The notes under the pieces are model-generated. The model saw nothing but the letters and a program-made list of their open reading frames with translations, ran no database searches and was not told the origin of the DNA. From NCBI RefSeq assembly GCF_046195335.1, contig NZ_CP176093.1: a stretch of DNA of 64,000 nt, one strand, 5' to 3'. This document shows positions 25,764 to 34,636 of this stretch, piece after piece (positions within the stretch are counted from its first letter, which is position 1; each line of letters opens with the position of its first letter). The translations under genes were made by a program, and so were the position numbers. Origin of the DNA: Methanospirillum lacunae (GTDB lineage Archaea; Halobacteriota; Methanomicrobia; Methanomicrobiales; Methanospirillaceae).

Positions 25764-26543
25764 ATGACTCGTGTTCTATACATTGATGATGAGCCTTCTC
25801 TTCTCACACTTACTCGGATCTACCTTAAGGAAGAAGCAGACTTGGATGTGGATATTGCAGCATCTGCAGAAGAAGGGTTAGATCTACTTAAAAAAAATGT
25901 ATACGATGCCATAATCTCGGATTACGATATGCCTGATATTGATGGAATTGATTTTTTAAAACAGGTTCGTAATTATGATGTTACAATCCCCTTTATTATC
26001 TTTACTGGGAAAGGACGAGAAGAAGTTGCCATAGAAGCCCTCAATAATGGGGCCGATTTTTATATTCAAAAAGGTGGAGACCCCCGCACAATCTTTACTG
26101 AATTGGCGAATGCAATTCGTCATCTGGTTCGGAGAACTCAAGCTGAACGGACAGCTCTCCAGATAGAACAGCATCTGGTTGCATTCCTTAATGCCTTACC
26201 CGATATAGCTTATATCAAAGGACCTGATTTAAAGTACTTACTCATCAACAAGGCATATCAGAAGTATCTTGGTCTATCATCTGATCATGATGCAGTGGGA
26301 AAAACCGATGATGAACTTCTTTCTCCAATACTAACTTCACTTTCAGGAAAATCTGATGAGATCATTCTGAATAGTAACGAGCCCTATTCAGTTACAGCAA
26401 ATTCTGATGGCAAAACTTATCATATCCAGAAATTCCCTCTCTCATTCCCATCTGGATTGACCGGTATTGGTGGAATTATTCGCGAGATTGAGGAGCATAC
26501 TACACGTGAAACCAATCTTTCTGAACCTGAAGATCGATTCTAA
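25764..26543 (+). CDS. Response regulator with REC and PAS domains
   Basis: 259 residues. The receiver domain (about 1-118) has DDEPS, acceptor Asp in IISDYDMPDIDG (about residue 54), FTGKG and IQKGGD, the last replacing the usual KPF so the conserved Lys is kept. A short coil links to a PAS domain (about 130-245: FLNALPDIAYIKGPDLKYLLINKAY). The protein stops there, with no kinase or DNA-binding domain. REC-PAS(-PAS-kinase) proteins are common in Methanomicrobiales, so it may be a truncated kinase or a real short regulator. Transcribed on its own from a TATA box at 25718. Confidence 0.88.
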   Translation: MTRVLYIDDEPSLLTLTRIYLKEEADLDVDIAASAEEGLDLLKKNVYDAIISDYDMPDIDGIDFLKQVRNYDVTIPFIIFTGKGREEVAIEALNNGADFYIQKGGDPRTIFTELANAIRHLVRRTQAERTALQIEQHLVAFLNALPDIAYIKGPDLKYLLINKAYQKYLGLSSDHDAVGKTDDELLSPILTSLSGKSDEIILNSNEPYSVTANSDGKTYHIQKFPLSFPSGLTGIGGIIREIEEHTTRETNLSEPEDRF

Positions 26544-26912
26544 CTATTAGATATTGTACTATCTCATTTTTTGAAAAAAAAGTGAACTCCTATCGCATTC
26601 ATATTGTTGTGTGCTCATGTACCACATATGCGCGAATTCATGTTCTTTTTAACATGGATTATCTCCAGTCAGGATTCGTTCAACTCATTAAACTGAGTTT
26701 TATCTGATTACCTAATTATTATACCGTGAATTAGAAATTGTAATCCCTTACATCTTATCTAAAAAAAGAATTGTTCGTGTTCACGTTAACATGATTATCC
26801 CCTCTAGGTGAATATTTAATCGTTGAATCAGTGGATTAGAAAAAAGTTCCTTTCATTATTTCCGGATCCATCTTCGAATATATTACAAACTCAAGAAAGA
26901 GACATATAATCA
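26544..26912. other. Hairpin-rich intergenic stretch before purB
   Basis: 369 bases with no credible coding frame. Inverted repeats occur in series: CGCAT (26594) with ATGCG (26628), CATGTT (26639) with AACATG (26651), and AACTCA (26682) with TGAGTT (26694). A TATA-like ATATATTA near 26877 may belong to purB. The hairpin series could be a small RNA or terminator region of the upstream gene; see the findings. Confidence 0.4.
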
Positions 26913-28253
26913 ATGGCAATACATCCGATTGAATTCAGGTATGGGACGCCTGAAATGAAGGCTGTCTGGACCGAGGAACATCGGTTTCGTCGAATAATTG
27001 ATGCAGAAATTGCACTTGCCCGTGCAGAAGCCAAGGAAGGAATGATTCCAGTGGAAGCTGCAGATGCTATTGCAGCATCAGCATCAGATGCGAGTCTACA
27101 ACGGGCAAAAGAAATCGAAGATGAGATTCACCATGATATGATGGCCATCGTCAGAGCAGTCTCTGAAGTTTGCGGTGAACCTGGTAGATGGGTACATTAT
27201 GGTGCTACATCCAATGATATTCTTGATACGGCAACCGGTCTTCAACTAAAAGATTCAACAACTATTCTTAATACAAAACTTCGGAACCTCCTTAAAGCAC
27301 TCCTTTCCAGGGCTGAAGAGACAAAAAATCTGATTTGTATGGGCAGGACACATGGACAGCATGGTGTCCCCACCACTTATGGTCTCAGGTTTGCAATCTG
27401 GGCTAGTGAAATAGGGCGTCACATTGAGCGGCTAGAGCAGATGATTCCCCGTGTATGTGTAGGACAGATGACCGGTGCTGTTGGAACCCAGGCTGCAATG
27501 GGAGAGCATGGAATTAATGTTCAGGCTTTTATGATGGAGTTCCTTGATATCGGGAGCGTGGACGTGTCAAATCAGGTGATACAGCGTGATCGGTATGCAG
27601 AATATTTTTGTTTCCTTGCAAACGTGGCAACAACCCTTGATAAAATTGGTGTTGAAATTCGTTCAATGCAAAGAACCGAAATTGGCGAGGTAGAAGAAGC
27701 GTTTGGTGCCAAACAGGTTGGGTCCTCCACAATGCCGCACAAGAGAAATCCCATCCGCAGTGAGCAGGTATGTGGCCTGGCAAGAATTGTCCGATCTTCA
27801 GTTGAGCCTGCGTTTCAGAATAATACTCTCTGGGATGAACGTGATCTTACTAACTCCTCACCTGAAAGAATTCTCTTTCCTGAAGCATCCATCCTGTGTG
27901 ATCATATAATCAAACTGATGACCACAGTGATCGAAGGGCTCGTGTTGAAACCAGACCGGATACAAAAAAACCTCATGTTCCTGCATGGGATCAATATGGC
28001 CGAATCGGTTATGATCGAACTAACGAAACGGGGAATGGCCAGGCAAGAAGCGCATGAAATAATCAGGGTTAAAAGTATGGAGGCACTTGCATCAGAAAAA
28101 TCACTTTCAAGTCTTCTTGCCCTGACACCAGATGTGACCCGTTTTATTCCTGCCGAAGAAATTGAAACCCTTCTTAATCCTAATAATTATATGGGTACAT
28201 CAATAAAACAGGTTGATCAAGTAGTAAAAAAATTAATGCCTCTCTGTTCCTGA
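26913..28253 (+). CDS. purB: Adenylosuccinate lyase
   Basis: 446 residues. Acts twice in purine synthesis: cleaves SAICAR to AICAR and adenylosuccinate to AMP, releasing fumarate. The superfamily signature GSSTMPHKRNPIRSEQ (about 270-285) is complete, with TSNDILDTA near 97 and GRTHGQHGVPTT near 145 giving the other active-site blocks. Length is typical. The N-terminus MAIHPIEFRYGTPEM is standard for archaeal PurB. No other pur gene is adjacent; it is transcribed alone. Confidence 0.97.
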   Translation: MAIHPIEFRYGTPEMKAVWTEEHRFRRIIDAEIALARAEAKEGMIPVEAADAIAASASDASLQRAKEIEDEIHHDMMAIVRAVSEVCGEPGRWVHYGATSNDILDTATGLQLKDSTTILNTKLRNLLKALLSRAEETKNLICMGRTHGQHGVPTTYGLRFAIWASEIGRHIERLEQMIPRVCVGQMTGAVGTQAAMGEHGINVQAFMMEFLDIGSVDVSNQVIQRDRYAEYFCFLANVATTLDKIGVEIRSMQRTEIGEVEEAFGAKQVGSSTMPHKRNPIRSEQVCGLARIVRSSVEPAFQNNTLWDERDLTNSSPERILFPEASILCDHIIKLMTTVIEGLVLKPDRIQKNLMFLHGINMAESVMIELTKRGMARQEAHEIIRVKSMEALASEKSLSSLLALTPDVTRFIPAEEIETLLNPNNYMGTSIKQVDQVVKKLMPLCS

Positions 28254-28261
28254 ATATTCTA

Positions 28262-28281
28262 AAATTTCTCCCCTTTTTTAT
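28262..28281. terminator. T/A-rich shared terminator between convergent genes
   Basis: TTTCTCCCCTTTTTTATA between the purB stop and the convergent 28310 gene. It gives T-rich exits on the plus strand; weak assignment. Confidence 0.3.
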
Positions 28282-28309
28282 ACCGAAAAGTGTATGAAAT
28301 TATTGATGA

Positions 28310-28840
28310 CTACCCAAATACACCTACATATATTGAACCATACTGTTCGAACTGGAAATCAGATCGTTCAATTGGATCTGTGACAAATTTCCAGGTTGAT
28401 TTTGGTGCCAGATAATCTATCGAAGTATATGCATTTCCAATCTGATCTCCATCAGCATTATAGAGATTGAAAGTGATCACAATGAGATCTATGGTCTTTT
28501 CATCAAGATTTTTGATTTCACCTTTAATAACTGAAGTCGACTTAGAAATACGTTCAATATCGGTCTTAATGATTGAGAGATTGACCTGGCTAGCCTGAGT
28601 ACTTTTTATATATCCATATGGGCGCTGGACATACATGGTCATACCAGGGGTAACATCTTCTTTCTCTACAGAAGTCTGTGTCTGGTACTGAGCTGCATCA
28701 AAGACAGGAACAGAGTTCTGTGGTGGAATCCCAAACGATGGTAATGGAATATAATCTGCTGTAACTGCTGAAAAAAGCAGTATTGCAATTCCGCATATGG
28801 CAGTTATAGAGAGAATCACCGGCAACAGGTGGCCGTTCAT
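28310..28840 (-). CDS. Membrane-anchored FxLYD-like protein
   Basis: 176 residues. An N-terminal hydrophobic segment (LLPVILSITAICGIAILLFSAV, about 5-26) is a signal anchor or signal peptide. The outer part contains SVIKGEIKNLDEKTIDLIVITFNLYNADGDQIG, the core of the FxLYD beta-sandwich family, and ends in IYVGVFG. This family is frequent in secreted or envelope proteins and its function is unproven. The gene is convergent with purB. Confidence 0.6.
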   Translation of the reverse strand: MNGHLLPVILSITAICGIAILLFSAVTADYIPLPSFGIPPQNSVPVFDAAQYQTQTSVEKEDVTPGMTMYVQRPYGYIKSTQASQVNLSIIKTDIERISKSTSVIKGEIKNLDEKTIDLIVITFNLYNADGDQIGNAYTSIDYLAPKSTWKFVTDPIERSDFQFEQYGSIYVGVFG

Positions 28841-28910
28841 AGCATTGAATCAACATCTGATAAGAAAATAATTACGAATCCGGCCTCTCGGACCGGCCCT
28901 AAATTTGATA

Positions 28911-29948
28911 TCAAAGTTTAGGTTTTTTCTTCAGTGCTTCTACGAGAAGGTCTATGCTACTATATACATCCTTGAGATCAACCATCTCGACCGGTGAGTG
29001 GATATACCGTGCCGGAACTGAGAATGGAATGCTTGGAATGCCATCCCTAACCAGATGGATGATTGTGGCATCTGTGTTACCACCCTCTCCTACCTCTAAC
29101 TGATATGGTATCTTTGCCTTGTCACCTGCACTTCGCAGCCATGTTGTCAGGCGTCTATCTGCAAGAAGGCCGCGTCCTGCTGCACTTGCTAGAACCAGTA
29201 CTGGACCTTTCCCCATCTCTGGTGAAGCATCTTTACGGCTGACTCCTGGGTGATCTCCTGGAATTGTAACATCGGTTGCGATAGCAATGTCCGGGTTGAG
29301 AGCAAAGGCACTGACCTTTGCTCCCTTGAGACCTACCTCTTCCTGTACTGTAAACACCCCATAAACCGTCATTGGGGTTTTCATCTGTTTGATAACTTCG
29401 ATAAGTACTGCTACACCAACCCGGTTGTCAAGTGCTTTGCCTGATACCCGGTCTCCTGCAAGATGTGTAAATTGCTGATCTATTGTGACTGGTGTTCCAA
29501 TCTCAATTCCTAATTCAACTACTTCTTCAGCAGATGTGGCGCCGATATCGATAAAAAGATCATCAATTTTAATTTCTTTCTTTCGATCTTCAGGGGTCAT
29601 TATGTGTGGGGGTTTTCCGCCGAGGACGCCCGAAACCGGCCCCTTAGTTCCATGAAGAATAACCCTTCTTGTATACATGCTTGGGTTATACCAGCCGCCA
29701 ATACCCACGAATTTGATGAACCCCTTCTCATCAATATATTGAACCATAAGGCCGATTTCATCCATGTGTGATGCAATCATCACGGAAAAATCAGATCCCT
29801 TCTTAACGGCGATAAGGTTTCCTAGGGAATCTTCTCTGAATTCATCTACATATCCGGAAAGTTCCTTTCTGATAATTTCCTTAATGTTATCTTCAAACCC
29901 TGATACCCCATGGGCATCAGAGAGTTTTTTGAGTAAATCATAAACCAT
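28911..29948 (-). CDS. M42 family (TET-type) aminopeptidase/deblocking peptidase
   Basis: 345 residues. A dinuclear-metal exopeptidase that trims peptides, typically as a dodecamer. Metal ligands and catalytic residues are visible: His in ASHMDEIG (about 61), Asp in GKALDNRVG (about 176), the EE pair of FTVQEEVGLKGA (about 210), Asp in IATDVT (about 231) and the C-terminal His in RYIHSPVE (about 317). Length is normal. It lies 4 bases after an aminotransferase gene and would share its transcript. Confidence 0.95.
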   Translation of the reverse strand: MVYDLLKKLSDAHGVSGFEDNIKEIIRKELSGYVDEFREDSLGNLIAVKKGSDFSVMIASHMDEIGLMVQYIDEKGFIKFVGIGGWYNPSMYTRRVILHGTKGPVSGVLGGKPPHIMTPEDRKKEIKIDDLFIDIGATSAEEVVELGIEIGTPVTIDQQFTHLAGDRVSGKALDNRVGVAVLIEVIKQMKTPMTVYGVFTVQEEVGLKGAKVSAFALNPDIAIATDVTIPGDHPGVSRKDASPEMGKGPVLVLASAAGRGLLADRRLTTWLRSAGDKAKIPYQLEVGEGGNTDATIIHLVRDGIPSIPFSVPARYIHSPVEMVDLKDVYSSIDLLVEALKKKPKL

Positions 29949-29952
29949 AAAT

Positions 29953-31074
29953 TCACCTGACTACTTTGCCGATACGGTCGAGCGCAGCAGCAATATTTTC
30001 TCGAGATGTTGCATAACTAAACCTGGCATATTCTGAAGCATTCTTTCCGAACGCATCACCAGGAACAACAATAACTCCCTCGTCCAGTATTTTCTTCGTT
30101 GTTTCCTCTCCCATGGGAACAAAGGCATAGAACGCACCTTGAGGGATCGGAAACCTGAACCCGAGATCGTGCAAGCCATTGTAGAGCAAATCCCGCCGTA
30201 CTTTGTATTCATCTCTCATGACTGAGACGCATGTCTGATCACCAGTCAATGCGGCATACGCTGCATATTGGGATATTGAAGCTGCACATGTCTGACAATA
30301 TTGATGGATCTTCAGACACTGTTGAATATAATCCGGATGACCTGCGAGGTAACCAATCCTCCATCCTGTCATAGCATAGGTTTTACTGGTTGCATTCACG
30401 GTCAGAACATCTTCACCAAACCGTGCCGCGCTGGTATGCTTCGTGTCATATATGAAGTGTTCATACACCTCATCAGAAAGAACTGTTACACCTGCATCGT
30501 TTGCACTTTCAACAAGCGCACGAATGGTCTCTTCAGACTCAACAGTTCCGGTGGGATTACAGGGGGAATTAAGTATCAGGAGTCTGGCTCCTTTCATCTT
30601 CTCTATAGCGGCATCTACATTGATATGGAGATTTTTGTCAAGGGAGAGTGGATCCATCACACCCCCTGCAAGGGTTGTGCAGGCCTCATACGAAACAAAC
30701 CCTGGGTCTGTAATCAGTACCCTATCACCTGGATCTACAAGAGCCTGAATTGCTATGAACAGAGCTTCTCCTGCCCCTGCAGTTACGATGACCTGATCCG
30801 GATGATACCTGAGTCCGTTATCAGATTTTAATTTTTTCGAGATTGACTCCCTGAGTTCTGGAAGTCCTGCATTGAAGGTGTACCCTGTTTTCCCTTCATT
30901 GATTGCCTGAATTGCTGCTTTTTTTATATGATTGGGTGTATCAAAGTCTGGCTGACCAAGAGCCATACTTATGGAGTCTGGTTTGGCATTTTGAAAAAAT
31001 TTCCTGATACCCGACATCTCAATATCGAGTGCCCGCTGGGCGATTTTTTTCATCTTATTACTCGATGTTTGCAT
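29953..31074 (-). CDS. Pyridoxal-phosphate aminotransferase, class I/II
   Basis: 373 residues of fold-type I (aspartate aminotransferase-like). The substrate entry SGIRKFFQNA leads into GQPDFDTPNHI, then SPCNPTG, YEHFIYD, and the PLP lysine in NATSKTYAMTGWRIGY (about 235). The closing RFSYATSRENI carries the alpha-carboxylate Arg. The amino-acid substrate cannot be told from sequence; aspartate or aromatic are the options. The ATG at 31074 has AAGGG before it and overlaps the end of the SIS gene by 17 bases; an internal ATG at 31053 is an alternative. Confidence 0.92.
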   Translation of the reverse strand: MQTSSNKMKKIAQRALDIEMSGIRKFFQNAKPDSISMALGQPDFDTPNHIKKAAIQAINEGKTGYTFNAGLPELRESISKKLKSDNGLRYHPDQVIVTAGAGEALFIAIQALVDPGDRVLITDPGFVSYEACTTLAGGVMDPLSLDKNLHINVDAAIEKMKGARLLILNSPCNPTGTVESEETIRALVESANDAGVTVLSDEVYEHFIYDTKHTSAARFGEDVLTVNATSKTYAMTGWRIGYLAGHPDYIQQCLKIHQYCQTCAASISQYAAYAALTGDQTCVSVMRDEYKVRRDLLYNGLHDLGFRFPIPQGAFYAFVPMGEETTKKILDEGVIVVPGDAFGKNASEYARFSYATSRENIAAALDRIGKVVR

Positions 31075-31657
31075 GCCGTCCCTTTAGTTCTGCTTCATCT
31101 GTACTTGTGATCTCCATGAGTCTGGAGATTACTGCGTCGCAGAATGTCATTGCTGCCGTTTCAAATAATGTTCCTAGTGGGGCAAAAGAACGGTGCTCAC
31201 CAAGCATCTGTCGGATATCGAATTCAACACTCTCGTCAGGGACCTTGTCGCGGTAGTTTTCGATTACCACGCATGAATCAGCCATATTTCCAATGACCGA
31301 GTCCGGGTTTGAGGTAATAAGACAGATCCGTCCTTCAATCTCCTTCGCAGTCTGGACTATTTCTGCAATCGTCCTGGTCTTCCCAGAGCCAGAAAGGACT
31401 ACGATTACGTCACCCTTCTGTAGCGCTGGTGTAATAGTCTCACCTACCACGTAACTGATCATACCAAGATGCATGAGTCTCATGGCAAATGCTTTAGCCA
31501 CAAGGCCGGATCTTCCAGCGCCCATTACGTAGATCCGCTTAGCTTCCATAAGTTCTTTGATGAACCGGGAAACCTCTTCGTCTGATAAATGGGAGGCAAT
31601 GGCGTCAATTCGCGATGCCATGAGACGCATCATCTCCTGCACACGATGCTGATTCAT
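31058..31657 (-). CDS. hxlB: 6-phospho-3-hexuloisomerase (SIS domain)
   Basis: 199 residues. Converts 3-hexulose-6-phosphate and fructose-6-phosphate; in archaea lacking transketolase/pentose pathway it serves ribulose-5-phosphate production. The SIS domain shows VMGAGRSGLVAKAFAMRL (about 44-61), VLSGSGKTRTI and the family C-terminal EHRSFAPLGTLFETAAM. No hexulose-phosphate synthase is adjacent; in methanogens it is often fused with or distant from a formaldehyde-activating enzyme. The start ATG at 31657 lacks a clear ribosome site; GGAG at about 31635 precedes in-frame ATGs at 31633 and 31630. Confidence 0.88.
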   Translation of the reverse strand: MNQHRVQEMMRLMASRIDAIASHLSDEEVSRFIKELMEAKRIYVMGAGRSGLVAKAFAMRLMHLGMISYVVGETITPALQKGDVIVVLSGSGKTRTIAEIVQTAKEIEGRICLITSNPDSVIGNMADSCVVIENYRDKVPDESVEFDIRQMLGEHRSFAPLGTLFETAAMTFCDAVISRLMEITSTDEAELKGRHANIE

Positions 31658-31725
31658 CCAGATACAGGTTACCTTCTATGATACATCAGGATACCGTGTA
31701 ACTCACTGTAATTATCGAAGTCTGG

Positions 31726-31732
31726 AAAAAAA
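31726..31732 (-). terminator. T7 terminator after the ACT-MBL gene
   Basis: On the minus strand AAAAAACC then TTTTTTT lies about 17 bases past the stop of the 31749 gene. Assigned by T-run alone. Confidence 0.4.
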
Positions 31733-31748
31733 GGTTTTTTAATAGTGG

Positions 31749-33260
31749 TCAGATGTTATGGCGGTATTGTTCGATCGTACCATAGGGGATTAGATCACCA
31801 TTATTCAGAATCGATACTGGTCCATGCCCGCAACATATTATCAGGCGCTTTCCATCCTTCTGCAATTCTGTATCTAGATCTTGTGCAATTTTCATGAGAT
31901 CTTTGCGTTCATTCTTAACGAGGTCTGGATTTACATTAACACTCCTGACCAGGTAAACAGCAAACCCATTATACTCACTTCGGTCTGGTGTAAGATGTTT
32001 AAGATTAAGAATTGTATCAGAGGTAAAGAGGAGTCCCAACTCACGGCAGAGGAGGTACACCATCCCATGTTGATGACCCCCATATCCTTCTATTATTTCT
32101 CCGGCAACTCCATTCTCTTCAAACCGGCAGAGTAATGGAAAGTCGCCGATTTTTTCTCCAGTTGACGAGGGGAAAAGGTTGACCTCTTCTGGTGGATGCA
32201 TTCTGGCGAAGAGATTGATCATTACGGTGTAAACCTGTTCATACACAAGATCTTCTGAGCATGCTCCATATGCACGATTATTAGTCTTGATAACATTCCA
32301 TGTACCCTCATGAGTCCAAATCGGGGCCTCAAAGTATCCAGCAGCACCACAGTGATCGGTATCTCCATGGGTCATGATTATTCGGGAGAATCCGGGAGCA
32401 CCATCCAGATGATAGTGTTTGAACATTTTCATCGCGTCATCATGGTAAATACCATATCCTGTATCGACCATAATACGCCCGGTAGGGGTATCTATTATAA
32501 AAATACTCCCGCCACCTGGAAGCTGGAAACAGTATAACCAGATATGTGTAGTAACCTGTATCTTTTGTACATCTGCAAAAAACCCGTCTCCTGTGGTCTC
32601 TGCTAGGCGCCTACCATTTTGAAGGATCTGCTCCAGGGTTCCCTCGTATTCTTTTCCATATTCTGTTAATTGTTGGGCAATGTGGCTGAACTGATTAAGT
32701 AGATCCAAAAGGTATGGATCAGCAGTTTCACCCAGAATCTCCCTCACTCGTTCGGCATAACGATGGTAGAAGAGACAGCCATCAGACTCGTCATCACCAC
32801 AGTCATATCCTTCAATTTCTATTTCGTAATGAGCATGAATGGCATCAATTAATATATTGGTCAGGGAGAGATCATGTACCCTTACAGCCACCTGGAGCCG
32901 GTCTGGATTTTTACCTCTGTTATCAAATGAGAGTGAAGTAATCTCGGCTTTGTATTCATCGAGGATCATCAGGATTCGATGGAGAGTTCCAGGAATATCT
33001 GGTACGATGACGGTAAACCTGACTGTTTTTGGATATCTGATCTCAGACTGTAGATATCCTTTTAGAGATAGAGCCGTCATGGCTTTCTGACATCCCTCCG
33101 GTGTTCCCCGTACTGAAAGAAAAGAGGTCTTGGGATCTATCGATCTGTTGAAGTGGCACCGTGTAACAGTAATCCCTGTGTCTGCGATAATCCCTACCGC
33201 TTCGTGGATAGAGCCTGTATCAGGGATTCTGATGACAAAAAATTCGTTCCTGCAGTCCAT
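31749..33260 (-). CDS. ACT-domain / metallo-beta-lactamase fusion protein
   Basis: 503 residues, cytosolic. The first about 150 residues form two ACT-like ligand-binding folds (FFVIRIPDTGSIHEAVGIIA and FTVIVPDIPGTLHRILMILD, the second with the classic G-x-L helix). A helical connector (about 160-230) follows. From about 245 there is a metallo-beta-lactamase fold with GRIMVDTGYG, the metal motif THGDTDHCGAAG (HxDxDH), the His of YGGHQHGM and a late GHGP. All metal ligands look present. Position 12 bases after a 102-residue gene and behind an Mrp ATPase indicates one operon. An amino acid-sensing hydrolase is an inference; the substrate is unknown. Confidence 0.75.
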   Translation of the reverse strand: MDCRNEFFVIRIPDTGSIHEAVGIIADTGITVTRCHFNRSIDPKTSFLSVRGTPEGCQKAMTALSLKGYLQSEIRYPKTVRFTVIVPDIPGTLHRILMILDEYKAEITSLSFDNRGKNPDRLQVAVRVHDLSLTNILIDAIHAHYEIEIEGYDCGDDESDGCLFYHRYAERVREILGETADPYLLDLLNQFSHIAQQLTEYGKEYEGTLEQILQNGRRLAETTGDGFFADVQKIQVTTHIWLYCFQLPGGGSIFIIDTPTGRIMVDTGYGIYHDDAMKMFKHYHLDGAPGFSRIIMTHGDTDHCGAAGYFEAPIWTHEGTWNVIKTNNRAYGACSEDLVYEQVYTVMINLFARMHPPEEVNLFPSSTGEKIGDFPLLCRFEENGVAGEIIEGYGGHQHGMVYLLCRELGLLFTSDTILNLKHLTPDRSEYNGFAVYLVRSVNVNPDLVKNERKDLMKIAQDLDTELQKDGKRLIICCGHGPVSILNNGDLIPYGTIEQYRHNI

Positions 33261-33271
33261 CAGAACACCAG

Positions 33272-33580
33272 TTATTCAGAAACATAATTTTCGCGTTCAA
33301 TAAATAATCCGCCAAAAATTGCACGTTCAATCATCTCTGATACATATCTCATCTTCTGTGATTCTTCCAAATCCATATTTCTATGAATCTCAGAGTAGAT
33401 TTGAACTCTGAGTAGTCCAAACCTGAATTTATCTATGAGTTGTTCATTGAGTGATCCTGCTTCACGAAATATTGGTTCTATTAATTCAGGCAGAAGTGTA
33501 ATATCCTGAAGGCATAGAACAACTTGATTGTAGAGAGGGATGGCCTCTTCCTTCCCACAAAGAATGCTTAGGTAGTCCAT
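33272..33580 (-). CDS. Unknown 102-residue protein in the Mrp operon
   Basis: A soluble alpha-helical protein (MDYLSILCGKEEA). The ATG at 33580 follows the Mrp stop by 2 bases and is preceded by GGTGA, so I chose it over an upstream start inside mrp. There are no Cys pairs or repeated motifs; the sequence is rich in Leu, Ile and Glu and ends FGGLFIERENYVSE. I do not recognise a family. Its place between Mrp and the ACT-MBL fusion suggests a related or accessory role. Confidence 0.6.
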   Translation of the reverse strand: MDYLSILCGKEEAIPLYNQVVLCLQDITLLPELIEPIFREAGSLNEQLIDKFRFGLLRVQIYSEIHRNMDLEESQKMRYVSEMIERAIFGGLFIERENYVSE

Positions 33581-33582
33581 TC

Positions 33583-34458
33583 TCACCTTTCTACAATGCT
33601 TACTAGTTTCTCCATAACGGAGTTGATTGCCTTCCAACTGGGAGTTTCATCTTTGCGCTTAATAATAAATGGACGGCCCTCATCTCCTGCCTTACGCATC
33701 TCAGGATCAAGTGGGATACTTCCAAGAAATGGAACATGATGCTCTTCTGCTATTCTCTCGCCGCCACCTTTGCCAAAGAGATCGATTACTTCACCACAGT
33801 GTGGACAGGTCAGACCACTCATGTTCTCAACTACTCCGAGAACATCAAGTTTCAGCATCTCGACAAAAGTGATTGCCTTGGTAGAATCAAGGGTCGCAAC
33901 ATCCTGTGGGGTTGTGACGATAACTGCTCCCCTAAGGTTTGGAGCGATCTGGGCGATAGTCAGTGCTTCATCCCCGGTTCCTGGTGGAAGATCAACAACA
34001 AGGTAATCAAGGGAGCCCCATTTGGTATCTTCAAGGAATTGTCTGATGGCTCCTGCCTTCATGGCTCCACGCCAGACAACTGGTGCAGATTTTTCAGGGA
34101 GAAGGAATGCCATTGAGATAACCTGCAAAGATCCTGTCACTCGTACTGGTATGATCTTATTATTCTCAGAACTAAGTTGGTGCTCTTCCAGCCCGAGCAT
34201 CTTGGGTACATTTGGTCCGTGGATATCTAGATCAAGAAGGCCAACCTGACGTCCGTGGTTTGATAAAGCATATGCCAGGTTTACTGCAACGGTGGACTTA
34301 CCTACCCCTCCTTTTCCTGATAATACAAGGATGACATGCTTAACATCAAGATTTGCTTTAGGAGGGAGTTTATTCGCCTGCCCGCAGTCTGAACTCTGTT
34401 GACATGCAGAGCAGTTGTTATCACATGATTCCGGTGATTTACTCTCGTTTTCGACCAT
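33583..34458 (-). CDS. Mrp/NBP35 family iron-sulfur cluster carrier ATPase
   Basis: 291 residues of the deviant-Walker P-loop family that binds and transfers Fe-S clusters. The N-terminus is Cys-rich (CDNNCSACQQSSDCG), resembling the Nbp35 N-terminal cluster site. The ATPase has KGGVGKST (about 51-58), DLDIHGPN and DLPPGTGDE. The CPHCG pair near 221 holds the bridging cluster between subunits. All landmarks are intact. The ATG has AGGT seven bases before it. In methanogens this carrier loads Fe-S clusters onto target enzymes; it heads an operon with the next two genes. Confidence 0.94.
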   Translation of the reverse strand: MVENESKSPESCDNNCSACQQSSDCGQANKLPPKANLDVKHVILVLSGKGGVGKSTVAVNLAYALSNHGRQVGLLDLDIHGPNVPKMLGLEEHQLSSENNKIIPVRVTGSLQVISMAFLLPEKSAPVVWRGAMKAGAIRQFLEDTKWGSLDYLVVDLPPGTGDEALTIAQIAPNLRGAVIVTTPQDVATLDSTKAITFVEMLKLDVLGVVENMSGLTCPHCGEVIDLFGKGGGERIAEEHHVPFLGSIPLDPEMRKAGDEGRPFIIKRKDETPSWKAINSVMEKLVSIVER

Positions 34459-34636
34459 AGTGGGACCTTATCTTAAATAGGATTTGTATATTATTTGGGG
34501 GAATTACAACATAAATCAATGGTATCCATACCTGCCTACTTACTTCAATATGAGAAATTATCTGGGGTATCAGGACAATTCTTTACGATATAAATACCAT
34601 GCTCACCCAAGTAGATAACAGAGGGGGATATTTGAA

